This document shows positions 10,001 to 18,788 of a stretch of DNA of 64,000 nucleotides, one piece after another. Each line of letters begins with the position of its first letter. The stretch's first letter is position 1. The position numbers and the translations under genes are program-made. Source of the DNA: Hyphomicrobium sulfonivorans (lineage in GTDB: Bacteria; Pseudomonadota; Alphaproteobacteria; Rhizobiales; Hyphomicrobiaceae). The stretch spans positions 136,501 through 200,500 of the forward strand of contig NZ_PZPO01000002.1 of NCBI RefSeq assembly GCF_013306565.1, in the 5' to 3' direction. The notes beneath the pieces were generated by a model that made no database searches, was not told the origin of the DNA, and saw only the letters and a program-made list of their open reading frames with translations.

Positions 10001-10220
10001 CGACAGCGTCTTCGACTTCCTTGGTGACCTGACTTTCAAGCTCGGCCGGAGCGGCGCCCGACTGCACAACCGTGACAGATATCAGCGGGATGTCGATGTT
10101 CGGGAAGCGCGTTACCGGCATCGTCATGAAACTGATGATGCCAAGCAGAGTGAGCACGCAGAACAGCACGATTGCCGGAACGGGACGGCGGATTGACCAG
10201 GCGGAAATGTTAAGGCGCAT
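7083..10220 (-). CDS. RND efflux pump inner-membrane transporter (HAE1 type)
   Basis: The 1045-residue protein has full RND length. It begins MRLNISAWSIRRPVPA and has 12 predicted helices in two halves, each followed by a large periplasmic domain. Helix 4 carries GILVDDAIVEIEN with the paired Asp of the proton relay. It belongs to the AcrB/MexB/AcrD-like hydrophobe-amphiphile efflux family; the substrate is unknown. The start ATG overlaps the adaptor stop by one base (TAATG). It is the last gene of a TetR-adaptor-pump operon. Confidence 0.93.
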   Translation of the reverse strand: MRLNISAWSIRRPVPAIVLFCVLTLLGIISFMTMPVTRFPNIDIPLISVTVVQSGAAPAELESQVTKEVEDAVANITGVKHVMSTVSDGLSSTVIEFRLEINQDRALNDVKDAIDKIRLDLPRDINEPIVQRIDVEGQSILTFAASSPGMTLEALSWHVDDVIKRQLQGLKGVGRVERYGGVDREIRILLDPDRLLAFGITAAEVNNQVRATNVDLGGGRGEIGGQEQAIRTLAGARKVEELAETQIVLSGGRRVRLSDLGRVIDDASEQRAFARLDGEAVVTFAVFRSKGASELSVADVVAAKLDEMQKANPEIRLSKIDDAVAYTRGNYKSAMETLIEGAVLAVLVVFVFLRNLRATIIAAVALPLSAIPTFWAMDMLGFSLNLVSLLGITLVTGILVDDAIVEIENIVRHMRTGKSPYRAAVEAADEIGLAVIAISLTIVAIFSPVSFMGGIAGQYFRQFGLTVAIAVLISLLVARLITPMMAAYFMRPIKEEHEGNGPLMRGYVGFLRATLRVRYLTLVVGLGLFVGSIYATTLLPTGFMPDEDTARVVLSVELPPGSKLEDTRVTTDRMVKTLASIPEVDQVFVLGGATPTGTLEVRVASLFVQLVPKTERKLAQKDVKNIISAKLADIPDARAWYVNERGERELSFSMLAKDGDVLSDAVHKLEGALRKVPGFKNVAADAAVDRPELRVSPDFAAAAHLGVAPSQIAETIRVATIGDVDANLAKFNAGDRLVPIRVQIEEDARTDIQRLKNLRVTNAAGTAIPLAAVADVSFSQGPSSIKRYDRERRAVIGVDLESTGAMSDARETFLTVFEQQKLPAAVRLQASGDAEVQDEVATGFMTAMGTGLMIVFGVLVLLFGSVAQPITILLSLPLSFGGVVIGLLATNNSISMPVYIGLLMLMGIVTKNAIMLVDFALEEIASGVPRFDAVIDAGRKRARPIIMTTLAMVAGMIPSALAMGDGGEFRAPMAIAVIGGLLVSTVLSLVFVPSFFTVMDDFGRGVWWIFGRFIGPTDESPEYLAAEAAARKPAHESAQPHAPAE

Positions 10221-11473
10221 TATCTCGCCTCGCTGATTTTAGAGTCCGGCAGCACCGGGCGCACCTGGTCGCCCGACCGCAGGAATGATCCCGCGCGAGC
10301 GACGATGACGTCGCCGTCGCCCACCCCTTCCAGAATTTCCACCAGGCCGCCGGAAATGAGCCCCGGTTTGACATCGCGGCGCTCGACACGGTTGTCATTC
10401 ACGACCTGAACGTATGCGCCGGACGGGTCGAAGATGACAGCGGCCGACGGCACCGCGATGCCATGGCTGCGACCGGTGGTGATGGTGCCGCGCGCGAACG
10501 CACCTATGCGCAGGCGTGCGTCGTCACCAAGAAAGACGCGCACACGGCCGAGGCGTGTCTGGCGATCCACTTCCGGTGATACGAGGCGCACGGTGCCCTG
10601 CACGGGGCCAACGCCTGCAACGTCGATAACGGCCTTCTGTCCATTGGCTATCTTGCCGATGTCGGTTTCGATGACCTCAGCGTCCAGTTCGACCTCGCCG
10701 CGATAGATGATGCGGAACATCGGTTCGCCGACGCCGCTTGCCATGCCGCCGATGCGCGCGGTGCGGCGGCTGATCAGACCGTCAGCGGGCGATGTCACCT
10801 TAGTGTTCGCGTGCTTCCACTGAAGCTCGCGCCGCTGTGCTTCGATTTGAAGTTTGTCGGCCTCGGCAACGCGCAATCCGTCCTCAGCGGCCTTGAATTG
10901 AGCAGCGGTGCTTTTGGCTGCCGCTTCGCGCTGGTCGTAGGTTGAGCCTGAAAGGAACCCGGAGTTTTTCAGCGGTTTGGCGCGATTGAAATTGGCTTCT
11001 GCTTCCTCGCGCCGGGCGGTTGCTTCAACGATCTGGCTGCGGGCCTGGGCAATGGCCGCCTCTGCGCGTGCAAGGGACGCTGCATTCTGCGCCAGCTGCG
11101 CTTCGAGAGATTCCTGCACCAGCACAGCCAGCACGTCGCCCTGCTTGACGCGGTCGCCTTCGTCCACATTGAGCTGCAGCACGCGGAAGCCTTCGACCTC
11201 CGGCGTGACGAGAATTTCATCGCGCGGGATCAGCGAGCCGGAAACCGTCACCATCGCGGTGAAGTCGGCGTGCTGCGCCTTGATGACCGTGACGGCCGGG
11301 GGCGGCGTCAGCTTTGCAGCATCGGGGGGAAGCGACGCCGTTTCAATCGGTGTCTGCTGGCCAGTGACTGCAGCTAGCAGCGGTGCGATGTATGGCTTGA
11401 TTTGAGGCGCAAAGAAGTATGCTCCGCCCCCCAGGATCGCCAGCAAAAGCAGGGTTTTGATAACTCGCTTCAT
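10220..11473 (-). CDS. RND periplasmic adaptor (membrane-fusion protein)
   Basis: The 417-residue AcrA/MexA-type adaptor has an N-terminal anchor (TLLLLAILGGGAYFFAP), a barrel-lipoyl start (VSGSLIPRDEILVTPEVEG, then NVDEGDRVKQGDVLAVL), a long alpha-hairpin rich in Ala/Glu/Arg (residues ~120-215) and the returning lipoyl and barrel part (KVTSPADGLISRR). Its start ATG lies in ATGA with the TetR stop. It links the RND pump to a TolC-like channel encoded elsewhere. Confidence 0.92.
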   Translation of the reverse strand: MKRVIKTLLLLAILGGGAYFFAPQIKPYIAPLLAAVTGQQTPIETASLPPDAAKLTPPPAVTVIKAQHADFTAMVTVSGSLIPRDEILVTPEVEGFRVLQLNVDEGDRVKQGDVLAVLVQESLEAQLAQNAASLARAEAAIAQARSQIVEATARREEAEANFNRAKPLKNSGFLSGSTYDQREAAAKSTAAQFKAAEDGLRVAEADKLQIEAQRRELQWKHANTKVTSPADGLISRRTARIGGMASGVGEPMFRIIYRGEVELDAEVIETDIGKIANGQKAVIDVAGVGPVQGTVRLVSPEVDRQTRLGRVRVFLGDDARLRIGAFARGTITTGRSHGIAVPSAAVIFDPSGAYVQVVNDNRVERRDVKPGLISGGLVEILEGVGDGDVIVARAGSFLRSGDQVRPVLPDSKISEAR

Positions 11474-12159
11474 GTGCGTTTTGCCTTGGCTGGCTTTGAG
11501 GGCTGACTTGATGGCGCGGCCACATCGGATGGCGCATTTTTCGAAAGGGCTTGGACTTGGTCGGGCGGCACGACATTCAGCAGCTTGCCGACGAGATTCA
11601 GCGCGCCTGCAATGATGGGTTCCATGTCGAGTTCCGGCTCGACGACGCGGCGGGTGAAAAGCCCGTCGCCGATGAGCGAGAAGACCTTGGCCACGGTCGG
11701 AATGTCGAGATCGGGCGCGATGCGTCCTTCGTCGGCGAGTTTCGCGAACAGCGTTTCAAAGCTCTGCGAGACTTCGCGATCAACGGCGCGATAAATCTCT
11801 CCAACCCGCTCGTTGCGGGTCGATTCCAGCGCAATCTCCAGGCAGAGCGTACGGCGGTGAACCGGCTCTTCGTTGAAGTAGTGATTGCCGAGCTCGCTGA
11901 GCGCACCGATAAAATCATGGCCATCGGCAACAGCGGCGAAGCGCTGGGCGAATTCGGCGCGGTCGCGTTCAACCAGTCCCGCGATCAGATCCTCTTTCGA
12001 GCTGAAATAGACGTACAGCGCGCCGGGGCTGATAGCGGCCTCGCGGCAGATGTCCTGCATGGTCGTGCGGTGAAAGCCACTGCGGGCGAAGCATAGCTCC
12101 GCCGCGTCGAGGATATGCTCCCGCCGGGCAGCCTGCGTGGCCGGTTTGAGTTTGGGCAT
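11470..12159 (-). CDS. TetR-family regulator of the RND operon
   Basis: The 229-residue regulator has the N-terminal helix-turn-helix typical of TetR/AcrR proteins: REHILDAAELCFARSGFHRTTMQDICREAAISPGALYVYFSSKEDLI, here split over residues ~14-60. The remainder is the helical ligand-binding domain. It is the first gene of the operon, with an overlapping stop/start to the adaptor, so the repressor is probably autoregulated through the inverted repeat 55 bases upstream. A Pro/Ser/Ala tail ends the protein. Confidence 0.9.
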   Translation of the reverse strand: MPKLKPATQAARREHILDAAELCFARSGFHRTTMQDICREAAISPGALYVYFSSKEDLIAGLVERDRAEFAQRFAAVADGHDFIGALSELGNHYFNEEPVHRRTLCLEIALESTRNERVGEIYRAVDREVSQSFETLFAKLADEGRIAPDLDIPTVAKVFSLIGDGLFTRRVVEPELDMEPIIAGALNLVGKLLNVVPPDQVQALSKNAPSDVAAPSSQPSKPAKAKRT

Positions 12160-12213
12160 GGTGTGCGCCGCGGTAAATGATGCCTAAGCAAGTGTCTTGT
12201 AGCGGTAGGGCAT

Positions 12214-12231
12214 AAAACGAACAATCGTTTT
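12214..12231. promoter_or_regulatory. Putative TetR operator
   Basis: AAAACGA and TCGTTTT form a perfect inverted repeat around ACAA, 55 bases before the tetR-family start. Size, symmetry and place fit an autoregulatory TetR operator; binding is inferred. Confidence 0.6.
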
Positions 12232-12352
12232 GTTTGCATGGGATCGTGGCGCCGTGAAGGCATATATGCTGCATCGCGGAAAGATGGTTTCCCGGGGGAC
12301 AGCTGGAGCTTTCAATCTGGCGTTGGATTGAGGGCTGAGGGGGCGGGGAGGC

Positions 12353-13162
12353 CTAAAACTGCAGCAGCAACGTTGCTGTCGCGTAGGGATCTTTCAGCTC
12401 TTTCGCTTCTTCCAGGAAGCGTCCGGAATATCCGCCAGCGATTGAAAACTCGCCGCCATTCCAGGCAAATCGCGTGAACAGGCCGCCGCGCAGATCCTCG
12501 CCCATGTCGTTGGCATGCAACGCGCCCTCGATGCCGATCGAGGTGTCTTTCCACACACGATAGCCGGTGCGCACGCGGGCGCCGGATGTATTGTGTGCTG
12601 AGGTCCAGGAGGCATCGACCTGCCCCCAGGCTGAGGCCCCCATGTTGATCCACAGCTCCGCCACAACCTTCGGCCCGATCTCCTGGCCCTGCACGGGGTT
12701 GTCGGGGTCGTAGGGTGCAATGTCGTGTTCGATCGCGGTGACGCCTGCAAAGGCTTTGGCAGTGACGGGACCAAGCCGCATCAGATAGCCAGCCAGAGCC
12801 TCGGCGTACGACGTGCGGGCGGTGAAGGTGTGCAGCTCGGAGCGGCGTTCGCCGGTGTAGACGTAGCCGCCGTATCCGCCTGAGACGCGCAGGCGCAGGC
12901 CATTCTCATAGACATTGCTGAACGGCGAGACGGTTACGCCGGAAAACACCAGCCAGGTGTGACTGGCGGCATCGGCACCGGCCCAGACTTCCACCCAGCC
13001 GGGCTGGTAAGCCGGCGCTGCATCATCGGCGGTTGCGTTGTGATGGGGTGCTGAGATGGCAGTCAGCGACATGACGAAAAGCGCAAACGCAGCTGCGCGC
13101 CCTTTCGGAGCGAGCCACGCAATCGAACGAAGATGGCGCCAACACAACATCGCAATACGCAA
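12353..13162 (-). CDS. bcsS: Cellulose biosynthesis protein BcsS-like outer-membrane barrel
   Basis: The 269-residue protein has an N-terminal signal region (~residues 1-45) and then amphipathic beta-strands ending in aromatic LLLQF, as expected for a small outer-membrane barrel. WVEVWAGADAASHTWLVFSG and GGYGGYVYTGER fit the BcsS family of Hyphomicrobiales, placed in cellulose secretion by gene neighbourhood elsewhere. No bcsA, bcsB or other cellulose gene is in this window, so the role here is inferred. Confidence 0.75.
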   Translation of the reverse strand: MRIAMLCWRHLRSIAWLAPKGRAAAFALFVMSLTAISAPHHNATADDAAPAYQPGWVEVWAGADAASHTWLVFSGVTVSPFSNVYENGLRLRVSGGYGGYVYTGERRSELHTFTARTSYAEALAGYLMRLGPVTAKAFAGVTAIEHDIAPYDPDNPVQGQEIGPKVVAELWINMGASAWGQVDASWTSAHNTSGARVRTGYRVWKDTSIGIEGALHANDMGEDLRGGLFTRFAWNGGEFSIAGGYSGRFLEEAKELKDPYATATLLLQF

Positions 13163-13462
13163 TACAAATTGAACAACGTGCGCGTTCTATATGGTGTGAT
13201 TAGAATCCTGGATGCCGACATGCAACACGTCTGTGGCGCCGTCCGTGAACTGAGGTATCGAGTGGGCCTTAAAAGGCACAGCGGCCGCGCTACACAAAAG
13301 TTTGATTCGTGGCTGTGTATAGTTTGACCACTGTCAACGTATTGCCCGGTTGTTTTGCTAAGGGTTTGTTTGTCGGGTTGGTTCAAAACCCTAGACGGAG
13401 ACGGTCGTCAGTCTGGCTCCCCCGCCGCAATCTGCGCCCGTCCCATAAGGGAGGACGTCACC
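13163..13462. other. Divergent intergenic region (bcsS / phasin)
   Basis: This region of 300 bases is visibly less GC-rich than its flanks and should hold two divergent promoters. TATAGT near 13317 and TTGACC just after it are loose matches to sigma-70 boxes without good spacing. No ORF with a ribosome site is present. Confidence 0.4.
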
Positions 13463-13930
13463 ATGGTTGCTCACGCGTCGCCTTCGTCCGCGAATGAAAA
13501 GTCGCCGACGCTTTCCGGATTTCAGATGTACTTTGATGGATTGGACAACGTCGGCCGCTCCTATGACAGCTTCGTCAAGGGAATGGCTCGCGCACAGCTT
13601 GAAATGATGGGCTTTTTCAATCGGCGCGCCCAGGCCACGATGCATTTCCCAACGAGATTGGCCAACTGCCGTTCGGCTCAGGACGTTGCCGGGGCTCAGC
13701 TCCAGTACTGGCGTTCGGCGATGGACGACTATGTCGAGAGCGCAACCCGTGCCGGCCGCGCGTTCGGCACCGTGCCGGGTATCGTGCCTGCAATGGCCGA
13801 AGCCGCCCGGACGGCCAGGGACTACATCACCTTCCCGGAGCCAGAGCTGGAAGCGGGCGCCGAGGTTGCTGCGCCCGCAGCCGCTGCAAAGGTCTCAGAG
13901 ACGCCGCGTCAGCAGCGCAAGGCCGCCTGA
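13463..13930 (+). CDS. Phasin family protein
   Basis: The 155-residue protein has a phasin-like core: FQMYFDGLDNVGRSYDSFVKG, helical repeats, then AGAQLQYWRSAMDDYVESA, and an Ala/Pro/Lys-rich tail. Phasins coat polyhydroxyalkanoate granules in the cytoplasm. The ATG follows AAGGGAGGA at good spacing, which settles the start against longer frames. The gene is monocistronic with its own terminator. The granule role is from family knowledge only. Confidence 0.8.
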   Translation: MVAHASPSSANEKSPTLSGFQMYFDGLDNVGRSYDSFVKGMARAQLEMMGFFNRRAQATMHFPTRLANCRSAQDVAGAQLQYWRSAMDDYVESATRAGRAFGTVPGIVPAMAEAARTARDYITFPEPELEAGAEVAAPAAAAKVSETPRQQRKAA

Positions 13931-13968
13931 CGGAGAGGCGCGGGACAGGGCGTCTGGACAAAAAATCA

Positions 13969-14010
13969 AACGCCCGCGCGACAGCTTTCGTGCGGGCGTT
14001 TTCTGTTTTT
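13969..14010 (+). terminator. Rho-independent terminator after phasin gene
   Basis: Stem ACGCCCGC / GCGGGCGT is followed by TTTTCTGTTTTT. It may also serve the convergent gene, since A-runs precede it. Confidence 0.88.
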
Positions 14011-14043
14011 ATTTCAAGGTGAAATTGCAAGTGAGTGCAGAAC

Positions 14044-14544
14044 TCACTTTAGCTTGGCGAGGGCCTCTTTGAAGCCCGCCAGCGAGATCGGAATGCCGAT
14101 GCCGGCTTCCTCTGCCTGGAAGATGATGAAGATGGCGGTTTTGCCGTTCTTCAGCTGCTCGACCAGCGGATCCTCCACGACGACCTGCGCGTAACAGGCG
14201 AACGTGTGACAGCGCAAAAACGGCGCGTGGCCGACATCCTTGTCGTCGATCTTCAGGCCCAGCCCCGGCGGCAGCAGGATGCCAAGCGGTGCGAATACGC
14301 GCAGCACGCGCGTGCCGTTGGAGAAAATCTGGAAGTAGACGGTGAGGCCGATGTTGTCCTTGTCCTCCGCCGTCACGCTCTGGACCAGCGCGCAGACTTC
14401 GCTCTTCGCGCCCGGTGGCGGATCCTTGCAGACGACCTGCCAGTCGCCGTGTTGCGCCTTGACGGTGCCTTCCTGGGCCGACGCCGCATGTGGAAAAAGG
14501 CACGCCGCGCTGACCCACATCAGCGTGCATAGGAACCGGATCAT
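14044..14544 (-). CDS. Invasion-associated locus B (IalB) family protein
   Basis: From the ATG at 14544 the protein has 166 residues with a clean signal peptide (MIRFLCTLMWVSAACLF ... HAASAQ). The mature part matches IalB proteins: HGDWQVVCKDPP, CALVQSV, VLRVFAPLGILLPPGL, LRCHTFACYAQV. Four mature-part cysteines suggest disulfides in the periplasm. The frame is open for 72 codons upstream, but that part looks non-coding and the signal peptide decides the start. In Bartonella IalB is tied to invasion; in free-living relatives its role is unknown. Confidence 0.85.
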   Translation of the reverse strand: MIRFLCTLMWVSAACLFPHAASAQEGTVKAQHGDWQVVCKDPPPGAKSEVCALVQSVTAEDKDNIGLTVYFQIFSNGTRVLRVFAPLGILLPPGLGLKIDDKDVGHAPFLRCHTFACYAQVVVEDPLVEQLKNGKTAIFIIFQAEEAGIGIPISLAGFKEALAKLK

Positions 14545-14939
14545 ACCATGCGCGGTTGTGCTTGATGCGCTGCGGTATGGGGCGCGATCAAGCGGCTTGA
14601 AATATTGCACACGGTTCTCCTGAGGCTTCACGGCGGTGACACTCGGCTTTGCTGAGGTGGTGTGCCCGGAATCGGGCCAAATTTTGGATTGATCCGGCAC
14701 TGATTTTGCTGCGTAGCGGAATGGCGATTTGTTGTCTCGCAACGCGTAGAAATGACGCATAAAGCTTGACTTGAGGCATGGAAGTCGATTGTGCTCTTAG
14801 TAAATGAGGGGACGAGTCTTCTACGCTGAGACTTTATGTCCTCCAACACGGGTGTCACAGGGCAGCTGACCTAGCTCAGCGACTGTTTTGGGGAAAGACT
14901 CGGCCAGAGAGCCGAGCAGTACTTTGGGGAGCGGACGCA
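14545..14939. other. Divergent intergenic region (ialB-like / coxB)
   Basis: These 395 bases lie between the IalB-like gene and the cox cluster. A TTGACT at 14766-14771 could be a -35 box towards coxB, but the -10 region is weak. There is no gene or repeat that I can support. Confidence 0.4.
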
Positions 14940-15914
14940 ATGTGGAGACGACTGCTTTGCTCGGCGCCAGCCGCAGCATTGGCAATGCTATGGCTCGGGG
15001 CTTCAGTCGCGTGGGCCGGGATGGGGCAGCCGTCACCGGGTGAAATGGGTTTGCAGACCCCAGCCTCGCCGGTTGCCGAGAGTATTCACAGCTTCCACGA
15101 CCTGGTGAACGCGATCATCATCGCGGTTACGGTTTTCGTGCTGCTGCTGATGCTCTACGTCATGTACCGCTTCAATGCGCGGGCCAACCCGACCCCTTCG
15201 AAGGTTACGCATCACACGCTGCTTGAGGTTGCCTGGACGGTTATCCCGATCCTTATCCTCGTGGCGATTGCCATTCCCTCGTTCCGCCTGCTGCATTTCC
15301 AGTACAGCTATCCGAAAGCCGATGTGACGCTGAAGGCCACGGGGCACCAGTGGTACTGGGAGCATTCGTATCCTGAGCTTGGGTTGTCGTTCGAAACCCG
15401 CATGCTCGATGACGCTGCGCGCGAAGAGCTGATCGCAGCCGGACACGATGCGCCGCGCCTTCTGGCGGTGGACAACGAGGTCGTGGTTCCCGTCAACAAG
15501 GTGGTGAACGTGCTCATCACGGCAGCACCCGATGGCGTCATTCACAACTGGACGATCCCGTCCTTCGGCTCAAAGGTCGATGCTGTACCTGGCCGCGTGA
15601 CGACGACCTGGTTCAAGCCCCTCTATGAAGGTGTTTTCTACGGTCAGTGCTCGGAGCTTTGCGGTAAGGACCATGCGTTCATGCCGATCGCCGTTCGTGT
15701 GGTGAAGGAAGAGATCTACACTTCCTGGGCCGACACGATGAAGGAAGCAAACGAGGTGGCGAAGTCCGCTCGCACTGAGAAGGACAAGGACCGCCGTCGT
15801 GAACTTCTGCAGCAACGCAATGAGCTGCTGGAGAAAGCCAAGGGAATGGTGCGTCAGGCCTCGGGTCCGCAAACGGATGTCCGTCAGGTCGCGGCCGCCA
15901 CTCCGGCGAAGTGA
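14940..15914 (+). CDS. coxB: Cytochrome c oxidase subunit II
   Basis: The 324-residue subunit has a signal peptide (to about residue 26), two transmembrane helices (IIIAVTVFVLLLMLYVMY and VIPILILVAIAIPSF) and a periplasmic cupredoxin domain with the binuclear CuA site: His202, Cys237, Cys241, His245 and Met248 (CSELCGKDHAFM). It takes electrons from cytochrome c and passes them to subunit I. A GGGGAGCG ribosome site precedes the ATG. The C-terminus has an extra Lys/Glu-rich helical tail of ~60 residues. First gene of the cox cluster. Confidence 0.97.
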   Translation: MWRRLLCSAPAAALAMLWLGASVAWAGMGQPSPGEMGLQTPASPVAESIHSFHDLVNAIIIAVTVFVLLLMLYVMYRFNARANPTPSKVTHHTLLEVAWTVIPILILVAIAIPSFRLLHFQYSYPKADVTLKATGHQWYWEHSYPELGLSFETRMLDDAAREELIAAGHDAPRLLAVDNEVVVPVNKVVNVLITAAPDGVIHNWTIPSFGSKVDAVPGRVTTTWFKPLYEGVFYGQCSELCGKDHAFMPIAVRVVKEEIYTSWADTMKEANEVAKSARTEKDKDRRRELLQQRNELLEKAKGMVRQASGPQTDVRQVAAATPAK

Positions 15915-15988
15915 TCAATCCGGTTTGACCGCATCACTTCCGGCATTCGTCCGGCAACAAGAACACCGACTTACAAGGCAAACGCACC

Positions 15989-17611
15989 ATGGGAAGCACA
16001 ACATCAACGGCACATGACAGCCACGACGATCACACGCCAACGGGCTGGAGACGCTGGCTGCTATCCACGAACCACAAGGACATCGGCTCGATGTACCTTG
16101 CGTTCTCGATCTTTGCGGGCCTGATCGGCGGCGCGCTTTCAGTCGCAATGCGACTGGAACTGCAAGAGCCGGGCATGCAGTATTTCGTCGACGGACACGC
16201 CTACAACACGTTTGTCACCGCGCACGGTCTCATCATGGTGTTCTTCATGGTGATGCCGGCGATGATCGGCGGCTTCGGCAACTGGCTTGTTCCACTGATG
16301 ATCGGTGCGCCGGACATGGCGTTCCCGCGCATGAACAACATCTCGTTCTGGCTGCTGCCAGCCGCGTTCGCGCTGCTGATACTGTCGATGTTCGTTGAAG
16401 GACCGCCCGGTGGCATGGGCGCGGGCACGGGCTGGACGGCCTATGCGCCGCTTTCCACCTCCGGCCATCCCGGCCCGGCAATGGACTTCGCGATCCTGGC
16501 ACTGCACGTCGCGGGTGCCTCGTCGATCCTTGGCGCCATCAACTTCATCACCACCATCTTCAACATGCGCGCTCCTGGCATGACGATGCACAAGATGCCG
16601 CTGTTCGCATGGTCGGTGCTGGTTACCGCGTTCCTGCTGCTGCTGTCGCTGCCGGTTCTGGCCGGTGCCATCACGATGCTGCTGACGGACCGCAACTTCG
16701 GCACGGCATTCTTCAACCCGCAGGGTGGTGGCGATCCGCTGCTCTACCAGCATCTGTTCTGGTTCTTCGGTCACCCTGAAGTTTACATCATGATCCTGCC
16801 GGGCTTCGGCATGGTCAGCCACATCGTGTCCACGTTCTCGCGCAAACCGATCTTCGGTTACCTCGGCATGGCCTACGCCATGGTGGCGATCGGTCTCGTC
16901 GGCTTCATCGTGTGGGCGCACCACATGTACGCGGCCGGTATTTCGGTGAACACACAGGCCTACTTCGTGTTCGCGACGATGGTGATCGCGGTTCCGACCG
17001 GTGTGAAGGTGTTCTCCTGGATTGCCACGATGTGGGGCGGCTCGATCGAGTTCCGCGTTCCGATGCTGTGGTCGCTGGGCTTCATCTTCCTGTTCACCGT
17101 TGGCGGTGTCACGGGCGTGATGCTCTCGAACGCGGGCGTCGACCGCGCACTGCACGACACCTACTACGTGGTGGCGCACTTCCATTACGTGCTGTCGCTG
17201 GGTGCCGTGTTCTCGCTGTTCGCTGGCTGGTACTACTGGTTCCCGAAGATGTCGGGCCTGATGTACAACGAGACCATCGGCAAGCTGCACTTCTGGCTGA
17301 CCTTCATCGGCGCCAACATTCTCTTCTTCCCGCAGCACTTCCTCGGACTGTCGGGCATGCCCCGCCGTTACGTCGACTATCCGGATGCCTTCGCATTCTG
17401 GAACGGCGTTTCGTCGGCCGGTGCCTACATCACCAGCATTGGTACCCTCGTGTTCATCCTTGGCGTGCTGCAGGCCTTCATGGCTCGCAAGCAGGCTGCG
17501 GGCAATCCGTGGGGTCCGGGCGCAACGACGCTGGAATGGACGCTCTCTTCGCCGCCTCCGTTCCATTGCTTCGAGACGCTGCCGCGCATCAAGGCATCTG
17601 ATCCGCACTAA
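15989..17611 (+). CDS. coxA: Cytochrome c oxidase subunit I
   Basis: The 540-residue catalytic subunit of an aa3-type oxidase has twelve helices. Family signatures visible are [11 protein letters not shown] with the low-spin heme ligand His, [17 protein letters not shown] with the CuB His and cross-linked Tyr, WAHHMY with the two further CuB His, and [10 protein letters not shown] with the heme a3 and heme a His ligands. The E-containing GHPEVY places it in the A-family heme-copper oxidases. It lies 74 bases behind coxB. Oxygen reduction and proton pumping follow from family knowledge. Confidence 0.98.
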   Translation: MGSTTSTAHDSHDDHTPTGWRRWLLSTNHKDIGSMYLAFSIFAGLIGGALSVAMRLELQEPGMQYFVDGHAYNTFVTAHGLIMVFFMVMPAMIGGFGNWLVPLMIGAPDMAFPRMNNISFWLLPAAFALLILSMFVEGPPGGMGAGTGWTAYAPLSTSGHPGPAMDFAILALHVAGASSILGAINFITTIFNMRAPGMTMHKMPLFAWSVLVTAFLLLLSLPVLAGAITMLLTDRNFGTAFFNPQGGGDPLLYQHLFWFFGHPEVYIMILPGFGMVSHIVSTFSRKPIFGYLGMAYAMVAIGLVGFIVWAHHMYAAGISVNTQAYFVFATMVIAVPTGVKVFSWIATMWGGSIEFRVPMLWSLGFIFLFTVGGVTGVMLSNAGVDRALHDTYYVVAHFHYVLSLGAVFSLFAGWYYWFPKMSGLMYNETIGKLHFWLTFIGANILFFPQHFLGLSGMPRRYVDYPDAFAFWNGVSSAGAYITSIGTLVFILGVLQAFMARKQAAGNPWGPGATTLEWTLSSPPPFHCFETLPRIKASDPH

Positions 17612-17664
17612 CCCGCGATCGATGCTTCGCGACTGGACCGGGGTTGCCCCGGTCCCACGATCAA

Positions 17665-17694
17665 GCCGCACAGTGGCCAAGGTCACTGTGCGGC
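17665..17694 (+). other. 11-bp perfect hairpin between coxA and ctaB
   Basis: GCCGCACAGTG and CACTGTGCGGC pair perfectly around the 8-base loop GCCAAGGT. No T-run follows, so it is not a classical terminator. It lies in the 221-base gap between coxA and ctaB and could stabilise the coxBA message or mark processing. Confidence 0.6.
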
Positions 17695-17832
17695 CCTCGG
17701 GAGGAACCTGCAGGCAGCTGTTCGGTGCGGACACAAGCATCGGAAGAAGCCGGCAGCACGAGAAAAACAATCAGGCTGTGCACGACCTCAAACAATTGGG
17801 GCGGAAGCATAAGTCGATGGGGTGGAGTGGAC

Positions 17833-18765
17833 ATGCAAGGAATGCGCGCGCGAGCCGACCTCGGGCATGCTGGCCCGGTATCCGGCTCAAATGTTGGCGA
17901 TTTTATCCAGCTTCTTAAGCCGCGGGTGATGTCGCTTGTTGTGTTCACGGCTCTTACGGGAATGGTCGCAGCGCCGGGATCTCTGCATCCGGTGCTTGGC
18001 GTTATCGCGCTGGTTGCGATCGCAATCGGTGCCGGCGCGGCCGGCGCGTTGAATATGTGGTACGACGCCGACATCGACGCGCACATGGCACGCACGGCTG
18101 CAAGACCGATCCCGCGCGGACGCGTTACGGCCGATGAGGCGCTGAGCTTTGGCACCGTGTTGTCAGTGTTTTCCATCCTGACGCTCGGTGTGCTGGTGAA
18201 CTGGACTGCGGGCCTTCTGCTCGCGATCACCATCGGCTTTTATATGTTCATCTACACGATGTGGCTGAAGCGCTCGACGCCGCAGAACATCGTTATTGGC
18301 GGCGCTGCGGGTTCGTTCCCGCCGATGATCGGCTGGGCTGCTGTCACCGGTAGTGTCAGCATTGAAAGCGTGCTGATGTTCCTCATCATCTTCATGTGGA
18401 CGCCGCCGCATTTCTGGGCGCTGGCGCTTTATCGCTGCCGCGATTACGAGCGCGTTGGCGTGCCGATGCTGCCTGTGGTGCATGGCCCGCAGGAAACCCG
18501 TCGACAGATCTGGCTCTATTCACTGCTGCTGGTGCCGCTGGCGGTTTCGCCCGCACTGATCGGCCTTGCCGGTGTGGTTTACGGCGTAACCTCTGTGGTG
18601 CTTGGGGGCATCTTCCTCTGGCTGGCCTGGCGGGTGCGTACGATCACTGAGGGACGCGAGGCTGATGCGGCCGCCCGCAAGCTGTTCGCATTCTCAATTC
18701 TGTATCTTTTCCTGCTGTTCGCCGTCATGCTCGTCGAGCACGCGGTAACGCGTTTGATGGCATAA
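17833..18765 (+). CDS. ctaB: Protoheme IX farnesyltransferase (heme O synthase)
   Basis: The 310-residue UbiA-family membrane prenyltransferase has the first Asp motif [19 protein letters not shown] (the N-x3-D-x-x-x-D Mg-PPi site) and a second conserved loop after [29 protein letters not shown]. It converts heme B to heme O for subunit I. The ATG at 17833 has GGAG six bases upstream; the open frame continues back 63 codons without a plausible start. It is 221 bases behind coxA and 23 before the small coxF-like gene. Confidence 0.95.
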   Translation: MQGMRARADLGHAGPVSGSNVGDFIQLLKPRVMSLVVFTALTGMVAAPGSLHPVLGVIALVAIAIGAGAAGALNMWYDADIDAHMARTAARPIPRGRVTADEALSFGTVLSVFSILTLGVLVNWTAGLLLAITIGFYMFIYTMWLKRSTPQNIVIGGAAGSFPPMIGWAAVTGSVSIESVLMFLIIFMWTPPHFWALALYRCRDYERVGVPMLPVVHGPQETRRQIWLYSLLLVPLAVSPALIGLAGVVYGVTSVVLGGIFLWLAWRVRTITEGREADAAARKLFAFSILYLFLLFAVMLVEHAVTRLMA

Positions 18766-18788
18766 CGAAAATGGCAGCAGGATTAACA

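Noticed and set aside
7083-10220. Long plus-strand frames antisense to the RND genes
   Set aside because: High-GC shadow frames opposite a clear RND gene; the translations have no domain and no start signals.
16139-17770. A 543-codon frame antisense to coxA
   Set aside because: It is the mirror frame of a well-conserved gene; His/Arg-rich composition is typical of shadows.
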